A stretch of 64,000 nucleotides of DNA from Rhodopseudomonas palustris (GTDB taxonomy: Bacteria > Pseudomonadota > Alphaproteobacteria > Rhizobiales > Xanthobacteraceae). Under the pieces are notes generated by a model. The model made no database searches, was not told where the DNA came from, and worked only from the letters and a program-made list of their open reading frames with translations. The stretch spans positions 4,727,501 through 4,791,500 of the forward strand of contig NZ_CP041387.1 in the NCBI RefSeq assembly GCF_007005445.1, written 5' to 3'. The first letter of the stretch is position 1, and each line of letters begins with the position of its first letter. The position numbers and the translations under genes were made by a program. Positions 19,738 through 29,441 of the stretch are shown piece by piece.

Positions 19738-21345
19738 TCACGAACCCGCCGGGCGCTTTCGTAATAGTACAAGCATCATCACTAACGCAACCAGCACGGC
19801 TGCAGGAAGTTCGCCCACCCGCGCATAGATCGTCGGAGCGATCGGCGCCGGCAGCCCCGAATCCAGCACCCCTTCGATGCCGAGGCCGAGCTCCGCGACG
19901 ATCCGCCCGACCGGATCGATCACCGCGGAAACACCGGTGTTCGCTGCGCGAACCAGCGGCAGACCTTGCTCGATCGCACGCATCCGCGCCTGCTGCAGAT
20001 GCTGATACGGACCGCTGGAAATGCCGAACCAGCCGTCGTTCGTGAGATTCAGCATCCAGCCGGGACGAGGCGTGCCGACGCTGATCTCGTCGGGAAAGAT
20101 CGCCTCGTAGCAGATCAGCGGCAGCACCGGCGGGGCGTTGGGCAGGTCGAGATTGTGACGCGCCACACCGGATAAAAATCCGCCCTGCACCTTGGTGAGC
20201 TGAACGAAGCCGACCTTTTCCATCAGATTCTGGTACGGCAGAAATTCCCCGAATGGGACCAGATGCAGCTTGTCGTAGATCGACAGGATGCCGCCATCGT
20301 GATCGATCGCGTAGATCGAGTTGTAGGCGCGGGTAATCCGGCGCCCCGGCGGTAACTCGGGCGGGCGGACGGCGCCGGTCAGCAGCACCGTGCCTTTCGG
20401 CAGCAGATCGGCGATCTGCGCCATTGCGTCGGCTTCCCGCGACAGGAAGAACGGAAACGCCGATTCCGGCCAGATCAGCAACGAAACATCGCGCACGCCG
20501 GTGGATTTCGGTCCCGTCGAGCGATCCGACAGCGACAGATATTTCTGCATCACGTCCGCCTTGGCGGAGTAGTTGAAGCGGGCATCCTGCGGCAGATTGG
20601 GCTGCATGATCCGCAGCCGGACATTGTCGACGAGCTGGGTCGGCGACAATTTGAGTCGAATGCCGCCATAAACCGTCATCGCCGCCAGCACGCACAGTGC
20701 GGCGACCGGAGCCGCCCAGCGCCGCCGGGCGTCGGGGCCTCCGTCGATCAGCACCGCGGGCGAGGCGAAGATCGCCACCGCCAGCAGGGTCAGTCCCCAC
20801 AGTCCGATCAGCGAGATGCTCTGCGCCAGCGCCAGCGGTTCGGTCAGTGCGTAGCCGAACGCATTCCACGGAAAGCCGGTCAGCAGATGGCCGCGCAGCC
20901 ACTCGCTGATCGTCAGGCCGAGGGCGAGCGACAGGATGCGTAAACCATCGGGGCGCCACAGCAGCCGCGCCACCGCGAAGCCGAGCGCGGTGAACAGCGC
21001 CAGATAGGCCGGCAGCCCGCAAACCGCGACCGGCAGCAGCCAGGCAAAGGTGTCGGCGTCGACCAGAAACGCGTAGCCGATCCAGTACAGGCCGGGCACG
21101 AAATAACCGAACCCGAACCACCACCCGGCCATCGCGGCCGCGGGGACGCCGCGCCGCTTGCCGGCCGCGGCGCCGTCGATCAGCCACACCACGACCGGGA
21201 AAGTGACGAACAGGATCGGCCAGGCGTTGAAGGGGGCCATCGCTAGCGACGACAGCGCCCCGGCGAGCAGCGCGATCACCGCACGCTTCCAGCCCCACGC
21301 CAGGATGATGCCCGAGGCGATCCGGCTCAGCACGCCCTGACGCAT
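19738..21345 (-). CDS. lnt: Apolipoprotein N-acyltransferase
   Basis: Inner-membrane enzyme that adds the third acyl chain to lipoproteins, 535 residues. About six to eight hydrophobic segments in the first 230 residues precede a nitrilase-like periplasmic domain. The catalytic triad is Glu294 (WPESAFPF), Lys359 (YDKLHLVPFGEF) and Cys412 (LICYEAIFP). A final hydrophobic helix lies at about 505-530. The ATG overlaps the corC stop as TGATG; a GTG one codon earlier is also possible. An alternative long reverse frame here is a shadow. Confidence 0.95.
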   Translation of the reverse strand: MRQGVLSRIASGIILAWGWKRAVIALLAGALSSLAMAPFNAWPILFVTFPVVVWLIDGAAAGKRRGVPAAAMAGWWFGFGYFVPGLYWIGYAFLVDADTFAWLLPVAVCGLPAYLALFTALGFAVARLLWRPDGLRILSLALGLTISEWLRGHLLTGFPWNAFGYALTEPLALAQSISLIGLWGLTLLAVAIFASPAVLIDGGPDARRRWAAPVAALCVLAAMTVYGGIRLKLSPTQLVDNVRLRIMQPNLPQDARFNYSAKADVMQKYLSLSDRSTGPKSTGVRDVSLLIWPESAFPFFLSREADAMAQIADLLPKGTVLLTGAVRPPELPPGRRITRAYNSIYAIDHDGGILSIYDKLHLVPFGEFLPYQNLMEKVGFVQLTKVQGGFLSGVARHNLDLPNAPPVLPLICYEAIFPDEISVGTPRPGWMLNLTNDGWFGISSGPYQHLQQARMRAIEQGLPLVRAANTGVSAVIDPVGRIVAELGLGIEGVLDSGLPAPIAPTIYARVGELPAAVLVALVMMLVLLRKRPAGS

Positions 21346-22484
21346 CACGGCGAGCCGGTTCCGTCGCCGGTCGGCGGGGTCGGGCCGGGGCTCTCGGTCG
21401 CCTGAGCGATCGAATCCGGCGCTGCCGCCTCGCGGCGGCGGCTGTCGCGCGATCGCGGCGCCGGGCGCTCCTTGCGCGGCCCGATCCGCAGCCGCTTCAC
21501 CCGCCGCGGGTCGGCGTCGAGCACCTCGAACTCGAAATTGCCGGGACCGGCGATCACCTCGCCGCGCACCGGCAGCCGGCCGACGTGATTGACCAGATAG
21601 CCGCCGAGCGTCTCGACGTCCTCGCCTGCTTCGCCGGTGACGAACTGATCACCGATCATCGCACAGACGTCTTCGAGACTGGCCTTGGCATCGGCGATGA
21701 ACGAGCCGTCGGCCTGACGGACGATCGCCGGCGGCTCGGTCGAGTCGTGCTCGTCGTCGATCTCGCCGACGATCTGTTCGACGATGTCCTCGATCGACAC
21801 CAATCCGTCGGTGCCGCCGTATTCGTCGACCACCAGCGCCAGATGGATGCGCGCCGCCTGCATCTGTGCCAAGAGATCGATCGCCCGCATCGACGGCGGC
21901 ACGTACAGCAGCTTGCGGATGATGCCGGTTTCGGTCAGCGGCATCTTCAGATCGATGGCGCGCAGGTCCAGCCCGGCCGGCAGCGCCTTCTTGCGCTTGG
22001 CCACGGTCTCCGGCGGTACCTTGGCGTTGGCGGTCATGAACGCGACGAGGTCGCGGATGTGGACGATGCCGACCGGATCGTCGAGCGTCTCGTTGTACAC
22101 CACGAGGCGCGAATGAGCGGCGTTCTGGAACAGGCTCAGCAATTCGCCGAGCTGGATGTCCTGCTTGATCGCGACGATGTCGGCACGGTGCACCATCACG
22201 TCGGCGATCCGGCGATCGTGCAGCCCGAGGATGTTGCGCAGCATTGTGCGCTCGAGCGTCGAGAAGCCGGTATCGTCGGGCGGGCTGGTGTCGAGCACCA
22301 CCTGCAGATCGTCGCGCACCGAGCCGGGCTTCCAGCCGAACAGCGAACGGATCGCGCGGATCAGCCAGTTGCTGCCGTGCGGATTCAGCACCTCGCCCTG
22401 ATGCACCACTGCGGGCAGTTGGCCGCGCGCAGTGTCCTGCAACGAGGGCTGCGAATCGGATGGGGCTCTGTCGCCGTCGGGCAT
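21345..22484 (-). CDS. CBS-domain transporter-associated protein (CorC/TlyC/HlyC family)
   Basis: 379-residue soluble protein. Two CBS motifs span about 90-215 (MVHRADIVAIKQDIQLGELL and ARIHLALVVDEYGGTDGLVSIEDIVEQIVGEI), followed by the CorC_HlyC domain (about 235-320, DVETLGGYLVNHVGRLPVRGEV). It lacks the membrane DUF21 domain of larger relatives, like E. coli CorC (YbeX), long linked to Mg/Co efflux. The C-terminal 50 residues are Arg/Pro-rich and disordered. Its place between ybeY and lnt is the standard ybeZ-ybeY-ybeX-lnt order. Confidence 0.92.
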   Translation of the reverse strand: MPDGDRAPSDSQPSLQDTARGQLPAVVHQGEVLNPHGSNWLIRAIRSLFGWKPGSVRDDLQVVLDTSPPDDTGFSTLERTMLRNILGLHDRRIADVMVHRADIVAIKQDIQLGELLSLFQNAAHSRLVVYNETLDDPVGIVHIRDLVAFMTANAKVPPETVAKRKKALPAGLDLRAIDLKMPLTETGIIRKLLYVPPSMRAIDLLAQMQAARIHLALVVDEYGGTDGLVSIEDIVEQIVGEIDDEHDSTEPPAIVRQADGSFIADAKASLEDVCAMIGDQFVTGEAGEDVETLGGYLVNHVGRLPVRGEVIAGPGNFEFEVLDADPRRVKRLRIGPRKERPAPRSRDSRRREAAAPDSIAQATESPGPTPPTGDGTGSP

Positions 22485-22485
22485 G

Positions 22486-22989
22486 TCAGTTCACCCGATC
22501 CTGGCCGGCATAGGGGTCCGGAATCCCGAGCCGCGCGAGAATGGTCCGCTCGGCGTCTTCCATCTCGTCGGCTTGCTGATCGGTCTCGTGATCGTAGCCG
22601 ACAAGATGCAGAAAGCCGTGCACGGCGAGGTGGCTGAGGTGATGACCGAACGGCTTGCCTTCGTCGTCGGCCTCGCGGCGGACGGTCTGATACGCGATCG
22701 CGATGTCGCCGAGCATCCGCGGCGCGCCGTCCGGCTGTACTTCGGGCTGAGCCGCCGGAAACGACAGCACGTTGGTCGGCTTGTCCTTGCCGCGAAACGA
22801 TGCGTTCAAAGCCCGGATGTGCTCGTCGTCGGTCAGCATCACCGCCAGCTCGGCGCCGCCGGTCCCGGCATCGATCGCTTCCGCGGCGGTTTCGATCGCA
22901 CGCAGGACGACGGCTTCGGCCGAGGATTCGGCCTGCCAGCAATCGGCTTCGATCACGACTTCGGTGACAGGATGGGCGGTGCGGGTCAT
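22486..22989 (-). CDS. ybeY: Endoribonuclease YbeY (16S rRNA maturation)
   Basis: Zinc-dependent RNase acting in 16S rRNA 3'-end processing and ribosome quality control, 167 residues. The metal-binding motif is complete: His124, His128 and His134 in HLAVHGFLHLVGYDH. The conserved FRGKDKPTNVLSFP loop is also seen. The start MTRTAHPV was chosen by comparison with homologues; the longer open frame would add 36 unlike residues overlapping phoH. It is followed after one base by the corC gene. Confidence 0.94.
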   Translation of the reverse strand: MTRTAHPVTEVVIEADCWQAESSAEAVVLRAIETAAEAIDAGTGGAELAVMLTDDEHIRALNASFRGKDKPTNVLSFPAAQPEVQPDGAPRMLGDIAIAYQTVRREADDEGKPFGHHLSHLAVHGFLHLVGYDHETDQQADEMEDAERTILARLGIPDPYAGQDRVN

Positions 22990-23056
22990 TGGAACGAAGT
23001 TACTGTCCAGGGTCGGCCCGTTGCAATCCGGGCGGCGCCCAGGCGGGGGTGCGACA

Positions 23057-24115
23057 TCACGACTTACCATTCGCCGGCTTCTGCGGCGCTCCTTCATAGG
23101 CGGCGACGATCCGCGCCACCAGTTCGTGGCGGATCACGTCCTCGGCCCTGAACTCCACTTGGGCGATGCCCTCGACCCCGGACAACAGCCGCACCGCCTC
23201 GGACAGGCCGGAGGTCTGGCCGTTCGGCAGGTCGACCTGGCTGGGGTCGCCGGTGATGATCATTCGGCTGTTTTCGCCGAGCCGGGTGAGAAACATTTTC
23301 ATCTGCATCGAGGTGGTGTTCTGCGCCTCGTCGAGGATGATCGCCGCGTTGGTCAGGGTGCGGCCGCGCATGAACGCCAGCGGCGCGATCTCGATCTCGC
23401 CGGATTGCAGCGCCCGTTCGACGATCCGCGCATCCATCAGATCGTACAGCGCGTCGTAGATCGGGCGCAGGTAGGGATCGACTTTTTCGCGCAGGTCGCC
23501 GGGCAGAAAGCCGAGCCGCTCGCCGGCCTCGACCGCCGGCCGCGACAGGATGATGCGGTCGACTTCCTTGCGTTCGAACAATTGCGCGGCCTGGGCGACC
23601 GCCAGCCAGGTCTTGCCGGTGCCGGCCGGGCCGATGCCGAACACCAGTTCGTGGCGCTTCAGGGCGCGGATGTAGGAGTCCTGCGCGGCGGTGCGCGCCC
23701 GCACCGGGCGTTTGCGCAGGTTGATCGCCTCGAACGCCGTGCCGGACGGCTGCTTGGTGTCGAATTCGAACAGCGAGCCCTGGGCGATCACCGCGCGGAT
23801 CGCGCCTTCGACGTCGCCCTGGGACAGGTCGTGGCCGGACACCGCCTGCGCATACAGCGTCTCCAGCACGCGCCGGGCGGCGTCGCAGCCTTCCCGCGAG
23901 CCGCCGATGGAGATGTGATTGCCGCGCGAATCCACCACCACGCCGAGCTTGCGCTCGATCTGAGCGAGGTTCTGGCCGTAGGGACCGACCAGGGCCGAGG
24001 CGGCGCGGTTGTCGTCGAAATCGATGACGACCTGGGTTTCGGGCGGGTTCAAGCTGTCGCGATCGGGTTTGCGGCGGGAAACGAGCGAGGACGATTCCGG
24101 TGCGCTTCTGACCAA
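23057..24115 (-). CDS. PhoH family ATPase (YbeZ-like)
   Basis: 352-residue RNA-associated ATPase. The N-terminal KH-like region (about 28-100, [21 protein letters not shown]) is followed by the PhoH nucleotide-binding domain with Walker A GPAGTGKT (162-169) and Walker [11 protein letters not shown] (about 262-271). It works with YbeY in rRNA or stress-related RNA processing in bacteria studied. No ATG fits; the first codon is TTG, six bases beyond the miaB stop, with AGGAG further upstream, so it is probably coupled to miaB translation. Confidence 0.92.
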   Translation of the reverse strand: MVRSAPESSSLVSRRKPDRDSLNPPETQVVIDFDDNRAASALVGPYGQNLAQIERKLGVVVDSRGNHISIGGSREGCDAARRVLETLYAQAVSGHDLSQGDVEGAIRAVIAQGSLFEFDTKQPSGTAFEAINLRKRPVRARTAAQDSYIRALKRHELVFGIGPAGTGKTWLAVAQAAQLFERKEVDRIILSRPAVEAGERLGFLPGDLREKVDPYLRPIYDALYDLMDARIVERALQSGEIEIAPLAFMRGRTLTNAAIILDEAQNTTSMQMKMFLTRLGENSRMIITGDPSQVDLPNGQTSGLSEAVRLLSGVEGIAQVEFRAEDVIRHELVARIVAAYEGAPQKPANGKS

Positions 24116-24121
24116 GGGGGC

Positions 24122-25513
24122 TCAGGCTCCTGTGGCGGCCATCGCATCGGCCGGCCGGGAGGTTGCGGATGCGAGTTCGCCGAGCAGACTGTAGCGTTCG
24201 AGGCTGTCGACGCGGACCGGCAGCACCTGCCCGACGATGCTGTCGGGCGCCATCACGTGCGCCGGCTGAAGATAGGCGGTGCGGCCGACGATCTGGCCGG
24301 GCTTGCGGCCGGCGCGTTCGAACAGCACCTCCACGGTCCGTCCGATCGCGGCCTTGTTGAAGGCCGCTTGCTGCTGGTCGATCAATTGCTGGAGCCGCTC
24401 CAACCGCTCGTCCATGACCGCTGCGGGCACCATCTCCGGCATCTCCGCCGCGGGCGTGCCGGGCCGCGGCGAGTATTTGAACGAATACGCCCCAGCGTAG
24501 CCGATTTGTGCGACGAGCGCGAGAGTCGCCGAAAAATCCCGCTCGGTTTCGCCGGGGAACCCGACGATGAAGTCCGACGAGAACGCGATGGCGTCGGACG
24601 CGGCGCGGAACCGGTCGATCACCCGGCGATAATCGTCGGCGGTGTGCTTGCGGTTCATCGCCGCCAGGATGCGGTCGGAGCCGGATTGCACCGGCAGATG
24701 CACGAACGGCATCAGCGCCGGCAGATCGCGGTGCGCGGTCAGAAGATCGTCGTCGACGTCGTTGGGATGGCTGGTCGAATAGCGCAGCCGGACGATGCCC
24801 GGGATCTCGGCGAGGCGCCGCACCAGGCGCCCCAGCGACCACGCGCCGCCGTTCGGCCCGTCGCCGTGATAGGCGTTGACGTTCTGGCCGATCAGCGTGA
24901 CCTCGCGGACCCCATGGTCGGCGAGCCGCTGGACGTCCGCGATGATCGCCGCCACCGGGCGCGACATCTCGGCACCACGGGTATAGGGCACCACGCAGAA
25001 GGTGCAGAATTTGTCGCAGCCTTCCTGGACCGTGACGAATGCCGAGATTCCGCGGGCGCGGATCGCGTCCGGCGCCGGCTGCGGCAGCACGCCGAATTTG
25101 TCGTCGATCGGGAACTCGGTCTCCAGCGCGCGGCCGTCGCGGTTCGCCCGCGCCAGCAGTTGCGGCAAGTTGTGATAGCTCTGCGGTCCGACCACGACGT
25201 CGACCACCGGCGCGCGGCGGATGATCTCTTCGCCTTCGGCCTGCGCCACGCACCCCGCGACCGCGATCTGCATCCGCCGGCCGTGGCTGGCGGCCTCGTC
25301 GCGCGCGACCCGCAGCCGGCCGAGTTCGGAATAGACCTTCTCGGACGCCTTCTCGCGGATGTGGCAGGTGTTCAGGATCACCAGGTCGGCGTCATCCACG
25401 TTCGCAGTCTCGACAAAGCCTTCCGGCGCCAGCGCGTCCACCATGCGCTGGGCATCGTAGACATTCATCTGACAGCCGTATGACTTGATGTGCAGCTTGC
25501 GCGGCGGAGACAT
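24122..25513 (-). CDS. miaB: tRNA-2-methylthio-N6-isopentenyladenosine synthase MiaB
   Basis: Radical-SAM methylthiotransferase that modifies A37 of tRNAs reading U-starting codons, 463 residues. The N-terminal UPF0004 domain has the auxiliary cluster cysteines Cys14, Cys50 and Cys88. The radical-SAM cluster is Cys166, Cys170 and Cys173 ([16 protein letters not shown]). A C-terminal TRAM domain (about 380-445, [11 protein letters not shown]) completes it. It starts the phoH-ybeY-corC-lnt run. Confidence 0.96.
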   Translation of the reverse strand: MSPPRKLHIKSYGCQMNVYDAQRMVDALAPEGFVETANVDDADLVILNTCHIREKASEKVYSELGRLRVARDEAASHGRRMQIAVAGCVAQAEGEEIIRRAPVVDVVVGPQSYHNLPQLLARANRDGRALETEFPIDDKFGVLPQPAPDAIRARGISAFVTVQEGCDKFCTFCVVPYTRGAEMSRPVAAIIADVQRLADHGVREVTLIGQNVNAYHGDGPNGGAWSLGRLVRRLAEIPGIVRLRYSTSHPNDVDDDLLTAHRDLPALMPFVHLPVQSGSDRILAAMNRKHTADDYRRVIDRFRAASDAIAFSSDFIVGFPGETERDFSATLALVAQIGYAGAYSFKYSPRPGTPAAEMPEMVPAAVMDERLERLQQLIDQQQAAFNKAAIGRTVEVLFERAGRKPGQIVGRTAYLQPAHVMAPDSIVGQVLPVRVDSLERYSLLGELASATSRPADAMAATGA

Positions 25514-25630
25514 CGTGTGCGGGAGCCCGGAACAAAAAACGCGCGTCTGGCGCGCGCTGCTGACTTATAGGCGAAACCCGCCGAAATCCAGCCGCGGCCG
25601 CCGATTTGCCGCGCCCGGCCCGCCCGAAGA

Positions 25631-26290
25631 TCAGATTTCTTCAATGATTCTAGGCAATTGCCGCATGTCGGCAAAGCAGCGGTCGGCGCCGGCGGCGCGC
25701 AGGGCGGCTGCCGTGGCGCCGACGCAATGGCTGCCGCCGTGAAAACCGAGCACCGTCATGCCGGCCGCCTTGGCCCCCAGCACCCCCGGCACGCTGTCTT
25801 CGATCACCACGCAGCGTTCAGGCGGCGCCCCCATTCGGGCTGCGGCGAACAGAAACAGATCGGGCGCCGGCTTGCCGCGGGCGACCTGCTCGGCCGAGAA
25901 CAGGTGCGGCGCGAATCGGGCGTGCAGGCCCGCATGGGTCAGCGCTACCCGGATGCGATCCAGCGTGCCGCTCGAGGCGACGCAGAACGGTCGTCCCAGG
26001 GCGTCGAGCGCAGCGGAGACGAACGGTATCGGCTGCAGCGTTTCGGCGAAGGCGCGGAGCAGTTCGTCGAGCAGATGGGTTTCGAGATCGTCGGCGAACG
26101 GACGGCCCAGCTCGGCTTCGATTTCACGCCGCGCTTCGCGCCCCGATCTGCCGAGGAAACGCGCCGCGACCTGATCGGGCGTGATCGGATAGCCGTAGCG
26201 GGTCAGGGTCTCGGCGTGAACGCGGCAGGAGATCAGCTCGCTGTCGACCAGCACGCCGTCGCAATCGAAGATGACGAGGTCGGGGGTCAC
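25631..26290 (-). CDS. HAD-superfamily hydrolase (beta-phosphoglucomutase/phosphatase-like)
   Basis: 219-residue haloacid dehalogenase-type phosphatase. Motif I is FDCDGVLVDSE (about 7-17) with the nucleophile and acid/base aspartates; motif II is ASSGT, motif III the Lys in GKPAPD and motif IV IEDSVPGV. The helical cap between motifs I and II belongs to subfamily IA. The substrate is unknown; phosphoglycolate, a sugar phosphate or nucleotide are possible. A GTG start is used because no upstream ATG fits. It sits between fur and miaB, which are usually closer together. Confidence 0.88.
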   Translation of the reverse strand: MTPDLVIFDCDGVLVDSELISCRVHAETLTRYGYPITPDQVAARFLGRSGREARREIEAELGRPFADDLETHLLDELLRAFAETLQPIPFVSAALDALGRPFCVASSGTLDRIRVALTHAGLHARFAPHLFSAEQVARGKPAPDLFLFAAARMGAPPERCVVIEDSVPGVLGAKAAGMTVLGFHGGSHCVGATAAALRAAGADRCFADMRQLPRIIEEI

Positions 26291-26375
26291 GTCTGCGGCC
26301 GGCTGCGATTCGAACTAACAACGCCGCGAACCGGGCGGCTCGCGGCGGATCGATGGATGCAGGAGCTGCTGCGGC

Positions 26376-26807
26376 TCAGGACTTTTCGTCTTCCAGCGGT
26401 ACGCAATACAGTTCGAGCCGATGATCGACCAGCTTGTAGCCGAGCCGCCGGGCGATCTCCGCCTGCAGCTTCTCGATCTCTTCGTTGGTGAACTCGATCA
26501 CCTTGCCGTCGCGCAGGTTGATCAGATGATCGTGGTGGCTGTCGCGCATCTGTTCGTAGCGCGCACGTCCCTCACGGAAGTCGTGCCGCTCGATGATGCC
26601 GGCGTCCTCGAACAGCTTCACGGTGCGATACACCGTGGAGATCGAGATCTTGTCGTCGATCGCGACGCAGCGGGTGTACAGTTCCTCGACGTCGGGATGA
26701 TCCTGCGAGTCCGCGAGGACACGTGCAATCACGCGGCGCTGCTCCGTCATGCGCATGCCGGTGGCGGCGCAGCGGGCTTCGATTTCAGTTGCCTTGGGTT
26801 CGGACAT
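26376..26807 (-). CDS. Fur-family metal-responsive regulator (Fur/Mur type)
   Basis: 143-residue ferric-uptake-regulator-type repressor. The winged HTH (about 10-80) includes MTEQRRVIARVLADS and STVYRTVKLFEDAGII. The metal-sensing loop is SHHDHLINLRDGKVIEF: the His cluster is kept but the CxxC zinc pair of gammaproteobacterial Fur is replaced by LRDG. That fits alphaproteobacterial Fur/Mur, which in several species answers to Mn as much as Fe. It lacks the haem-regulatory motif of Irr. The ATG after a TTG-initiated alternative was chosen. Confidence 0.9.
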   Translation of the reverse strand: MSEPKATEIEARCAATGMRMTEQRRVIARVLADSQDHPDVEELYTRCVAIDDKISISTVYRTVKLFEDAGIIERHDFREGRARYEQMRDSHHDHLINLRDGKVIEFTNEEIEKLQAEIARRLGYKLVDHRLELYCVPLEDEKS

Positions 26808-26869
26808 CGGCGTCAACGTGGTTGCGGGTGAATGACATTCTTAGGCATTGTTCTGCCACCGCAGGACGA

Positions 26870-27355
26870 TCAGGACAAGTCGCGACGCATTATCATTGCG
26901 TTCAATTGTTCCCCGTTCGGCTGCCGGTAATAGCGTTCGCGCCGCCCCACCACCCGAAAGCCGGTACGATCGTAGAGTCGCCGCGCCGGCTGATTGTTTT
27001 CTTCCACTTCGAGAAACACTGTGGCGACGCCGCGGCCGGCGAGGTGGCCGAGGTGAGTTCGGAGCATTTCGCGCGACAGGCCGCGGCCGCGATAGGATGC
27101 GGCGATCGCGATCGACAGGATCTCGGCCTCGTCGGCGCCGATCCGCGAGGCGACGAAGCCGATGATTCGCCTGCCGACCCGGAGCCGGTGCACCAGCGTG
27201 TTACGCTCGCTGAGCAGATCAGCGAACTCCTGCTCGTCCCAGCCGCGATGAAACGAGGCTGCGTGAAGCTCTGCGAGCTTCGGCGCATCGCGTAGCGTCG
27301 CCTGCTCGACGACCGCATCGGCGTAACCCCAGAACTCGGCCAGCCACGTCATCAT
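26870..27355 (-). CDS. rimI: Ribosomal-protein-alanine N-acetyltransferase RimI
   Basis: GNAT-family acetyltransferase, 161 residues, thought to acetylate the N-terminus of S18. The acetyl-CoA-binding motif is present as IAIAASYRGRGLSREML and the closing motif as NQPARRLYDRTGFRVVGRRERYY. The start at MMTWLAEFW is inferred from homologues; the open frame extends 54 Pro/Ser-rich residues into tsaB. It lies directly after tsaB, as in many bacteria, and ahead of fur. Confidence 0.92.
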   Translation of the reverse strand: MMTWLAEFWGYADAVVEQATLRDAPKLAELHAASFHRGWDEQEFADLLSERNTLVHRLRVGRRIIGFVASRIGADEAEILSIAIAASYRGRGLSREMLRTHLGHLAGRGVATVFLEVEENNQPARRLYDRTGFRVVGRRERYYRQPNGEQLNAMIMRRDLS

Positions 27356-27407
27356 CGACCGCTCATGTGGCGACGGTTCATGCGGAGATGGCTGTTGCGG
27401 CGGTGCA

Positions 27408-28103
27408 TCATGCGGCGGGCTGCGCCGATTGCGCGATCGGGTCGAGCTTCGGTTTGGCGTCGGGTGGCCGCAGATAGAACGGCTTGGCAGGCGCGGCTTC
27501 CGGTGTTGCGGCCGCACCGAGCCAGGCCAGCCAGCCGATATCCGGCGCGGGCCGCTGATCGACTGCGAGCGGCGGCGGCGTCATGGCGGGCCAGCGCTCG
27601 GCGACGAGCTGCGCGGCGTTGCCGACCAGTCGCGGCGCGCCGTAACGCGCCGCTTCCAGCGCTTCGGCGATCGGCGCCACTCGCGGCCGCACGATCATCG
27701 TGCCGTTGCCGGCGACGAGTTGATAGTAGACGTGGTCGTGCCGGGCGTCGATCACCGACAGGATCGGGGTGTCGTCGGTCTCGCTCACCAGCGGCGCCGC
27801 GAAGGCCGACAGCGTCGTCAGTCCGACGACCGGCTTGGCAGCGGCCAGCGCGATCCCGCGCGCGGCCGACAGACCGACGCGGAGCCCCGTGAAACTACCA
27901 GGTCCGGTGGTCACTGCGATGCGGTCGATATCGAGAAAGCCGATTCCGGAGGCGTCCATCACCCGGCCGAGCAGCGGCATCAAGGCCTCGGCATGACCGC
28001 GCTGCATCGCCTGCGATTCGCCGGCCAGCAGCCGGTTGGCCTCGGTGTCCAGCACCGCGGCTGCGCAGGCGTCGAGAGCGGTGTCGATGGCGAGGATCAG
28101 CAT
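27408..28103 (-). CDS. tsaB: tRNA threonylcarbamoyladenosine biosynthesis protein TsaB
   Basis: Glycoprotease-fold partner of TsaD needed for t6A37 formation in tRNA, 231 residues. The N-terminal ILAIDTALDACAAAV and the TTGPGSFTGLRVGLSAARGIALA motif are diagnostic. It lacks the metal-binding HxxxH of TsaD, as expected. It precedes rimI with the usual order tsaB-rimI. Confidence 0.93.
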   Translation of the reverse strand: MLILAIDTALDACAAAVLDTEANRLLAGESQAMQRGHAEALMPLLGRVMDASGIGFLDIDRIAVTTGPGSFTGLRVGLSAARGIALAAAKPVVGLTTLSAFAAPLVSETDDTPILSVIDARHDHVYYQLVAGNGTMIVRPRVAPIAEALEAARYGAPRLVGNAAQLVAERWPAMTPPPLAVDQRPAPDIGWLAWLGAAATPEAAPAKPFYLRPPDAKPKLDPIAQSAQPAA

Positions 28104-28238
28104 CCGGCTAACATATCAGCAATGCGACAGTTGCGTCATGTCCCGGTCGGATCGATCGACAACTATTCGGATGGGCGGCATGGCGCGGTGCGTCATGCCT
28201 GTTTGTCGGGCTTGCCTAGCGCTGCGGCAATCGCTGGC

Positions 28239-28805
28239 TCAGGCCAGCGGACGGACCTCGACCACTTCGGGGACGAAATGCTTCAGCAGATTCTGGATGC
28301 CGTGCTGCAAGGTCGCGGTCGACGACGGGCAGCCGGCGCAGGCGCCGCGCATGTTGAGATAGACGATGCCGTCCTTGAAGCCGCGGAAGGTGATGTCGCC
28401 GCCGTCATTGGCGACCGCCGGACGCACCCGCGTTTCGATCAGATCCTTGATGATCTCGACCGTCTCGGCGTCGCCCTCGGCGTAGAACTCGTCGTCGTCG
28501 CCGTCGTCACCGTCCGACTTGCCGTCGGCCAGGATCGGCGCGCCCGACATGTAGTGCTCCATGATGGCGCCGAGGATCGCCGGCTTGAGGTGCTGCCACT
28601 CGCCCTTGTCCTTGGTGACGGTCACGAAGTCGGCGCCGTAGAACACGCCACTGACGCCGTCGATGTCGAACAGCCGCGCCGCCAGCGGCGAACGCGCCGC
28701 CTGGGCCGCATCGGTGAATTCCAGCGTGCCGCTGTCGAGCACGCTGCGGCCGGGAATGAACTTGAGCGTGGCCGGATTGGGGGTCGGTTCGGTCTGAATG
28801 AACAT
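28239..28805 (-). CDS. NifU-like Fe-S scaffold/carrier (Nfu)
   Basis: 188-residue iron-sulfur carrier. The N-terminal Nfu domain (1-90) begins MFIQTEPTPNPATLKFIPG; an acidic linker (98-112) leads to the C-terminal NifU domain with the cluster-binding cysteines Cys156 and Cys159 (RGACAGCPSST). This domain order is that of mitochondrial NFU1 and alphaproteobacterial Nfu, which deliver 4Fe-4S clusters to target enzymes such as MiaB and LipA. The start at MFIQ was chosen by homology. The gene stands alone, 135 bases from tsaB. Confidence 0.93.
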   Translation of the reverse strand: MFIQTEPTPNPATLKFIPGRSVLDSGTLEFTDAAQAARSPLAARLFDIDGVSGVFYGADFVTVTKDKGEWQHLKPAILGAIMEHYMSGAPILADGKSDGDDGDDDEFYAEGDAETVEIIKDLIETRVRPAVANDGGDITFRGFKDGIVYLNMRGACAGCPSSTATLQHGIQNLLKHFVPEVVEVRPLA

Positions 28806-28946
28806 CGCATGTCTCCATCGTCGCCGGTTCAAGGCCGGTGCGTAGGGTGTGTCCTAGCAAATAGCTCCCGGAAACGCACGGTCAACCCGCGGGGGCCTCC
28901 GGAAGGTGTCGAAAGTCGCTGACAACGCTCACGTTTTCGGGGGCGC

Positions 28947-29441
28947 TCAGGCGAGCGCGTCGATGTCGTCGTCGGTCAGGTTGGAGGCGACCATCATCAC
29001 CGGCACCGGAAACGTGCCGAGATGACGGACCATTGCCGAGACGATCGGGCCGGGGCCATCCGGCCCGTCGTCCGCCGCCAGCACCAGCATCACGATGTCG
29101 ACGTCCTGCTCGATCGCCTCGCGGACCTGGCCGATGGTGTCGCCCTCGCGGATCACCCGCTCCGGCGTAATCCCGGCGACGCCGTTGGCGCGGCCCGAGG
29201 CGCGGTCGAGCGCGAGCTCGGCGGTCTCGATCGCTTCGGCGCGCATCACGTCGGCGACGCCGAGCCATTGCTGGTTCTTGTCGAGAATCTCGATCACCCG
29301 CAGCATCACCACGCCGCCGCCGACCCGCACCGCCCAGCGGCTGCCGTAATACACCGCGCGATCCCACTCGGCGGTGTCGTCGACGATCACCAGGCATTTC
29401 GGCTTGTGGCCGGATTCGTAGCTCCGTCGCTGGCTGCTCAT
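28947..29441 (-). CDS. Universal stress protein (UspA family)
   Basis: 164-residue single USP domain. The first strand KCLVIVDDTAEWDRAVYYGSRWA carries the conserved aspartate, and the protein ends with SAMVRHLGTFPVPVMMVAS. The usual G-2x-G-9x-G(S/T) ATP-binding motif is not clear in the DGPDGPGPIVSAMV region, so ATP binding is doubtful. The start MSSQRRSYE is inferred; the open frame continues upstream into a palindromic repeat. It follows trpS across that repeat. Confidence 0.85.
   Translation of the reverse strand: MSSQRRSYESGHKPKCLVIVDDTAEWDRAVYYGSRWAVRVGGGVVMLRVIEILDKNQQWLGVADVMRAEAIETAELALDRASGRANGVAGITPERVIREGDTIGQVREAIEQDVDIVMLVLAADDGPDGPGPIVSAMVRHLGTFPVPVMMVASNLTDDDIDALA

Noticed and set aside
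19655..21298. Reverse open frame of 547 codons
   Set aside because: Overlaps lnt in another frame; Arg/Ala/Gly-rich without a domain, whereas lnt has its catalytic triad.
22772..25483. Forward open frame of 903 codons
   Set aside because: Antisense of ybeY, phoH and miaB, with no similarity to a known family.
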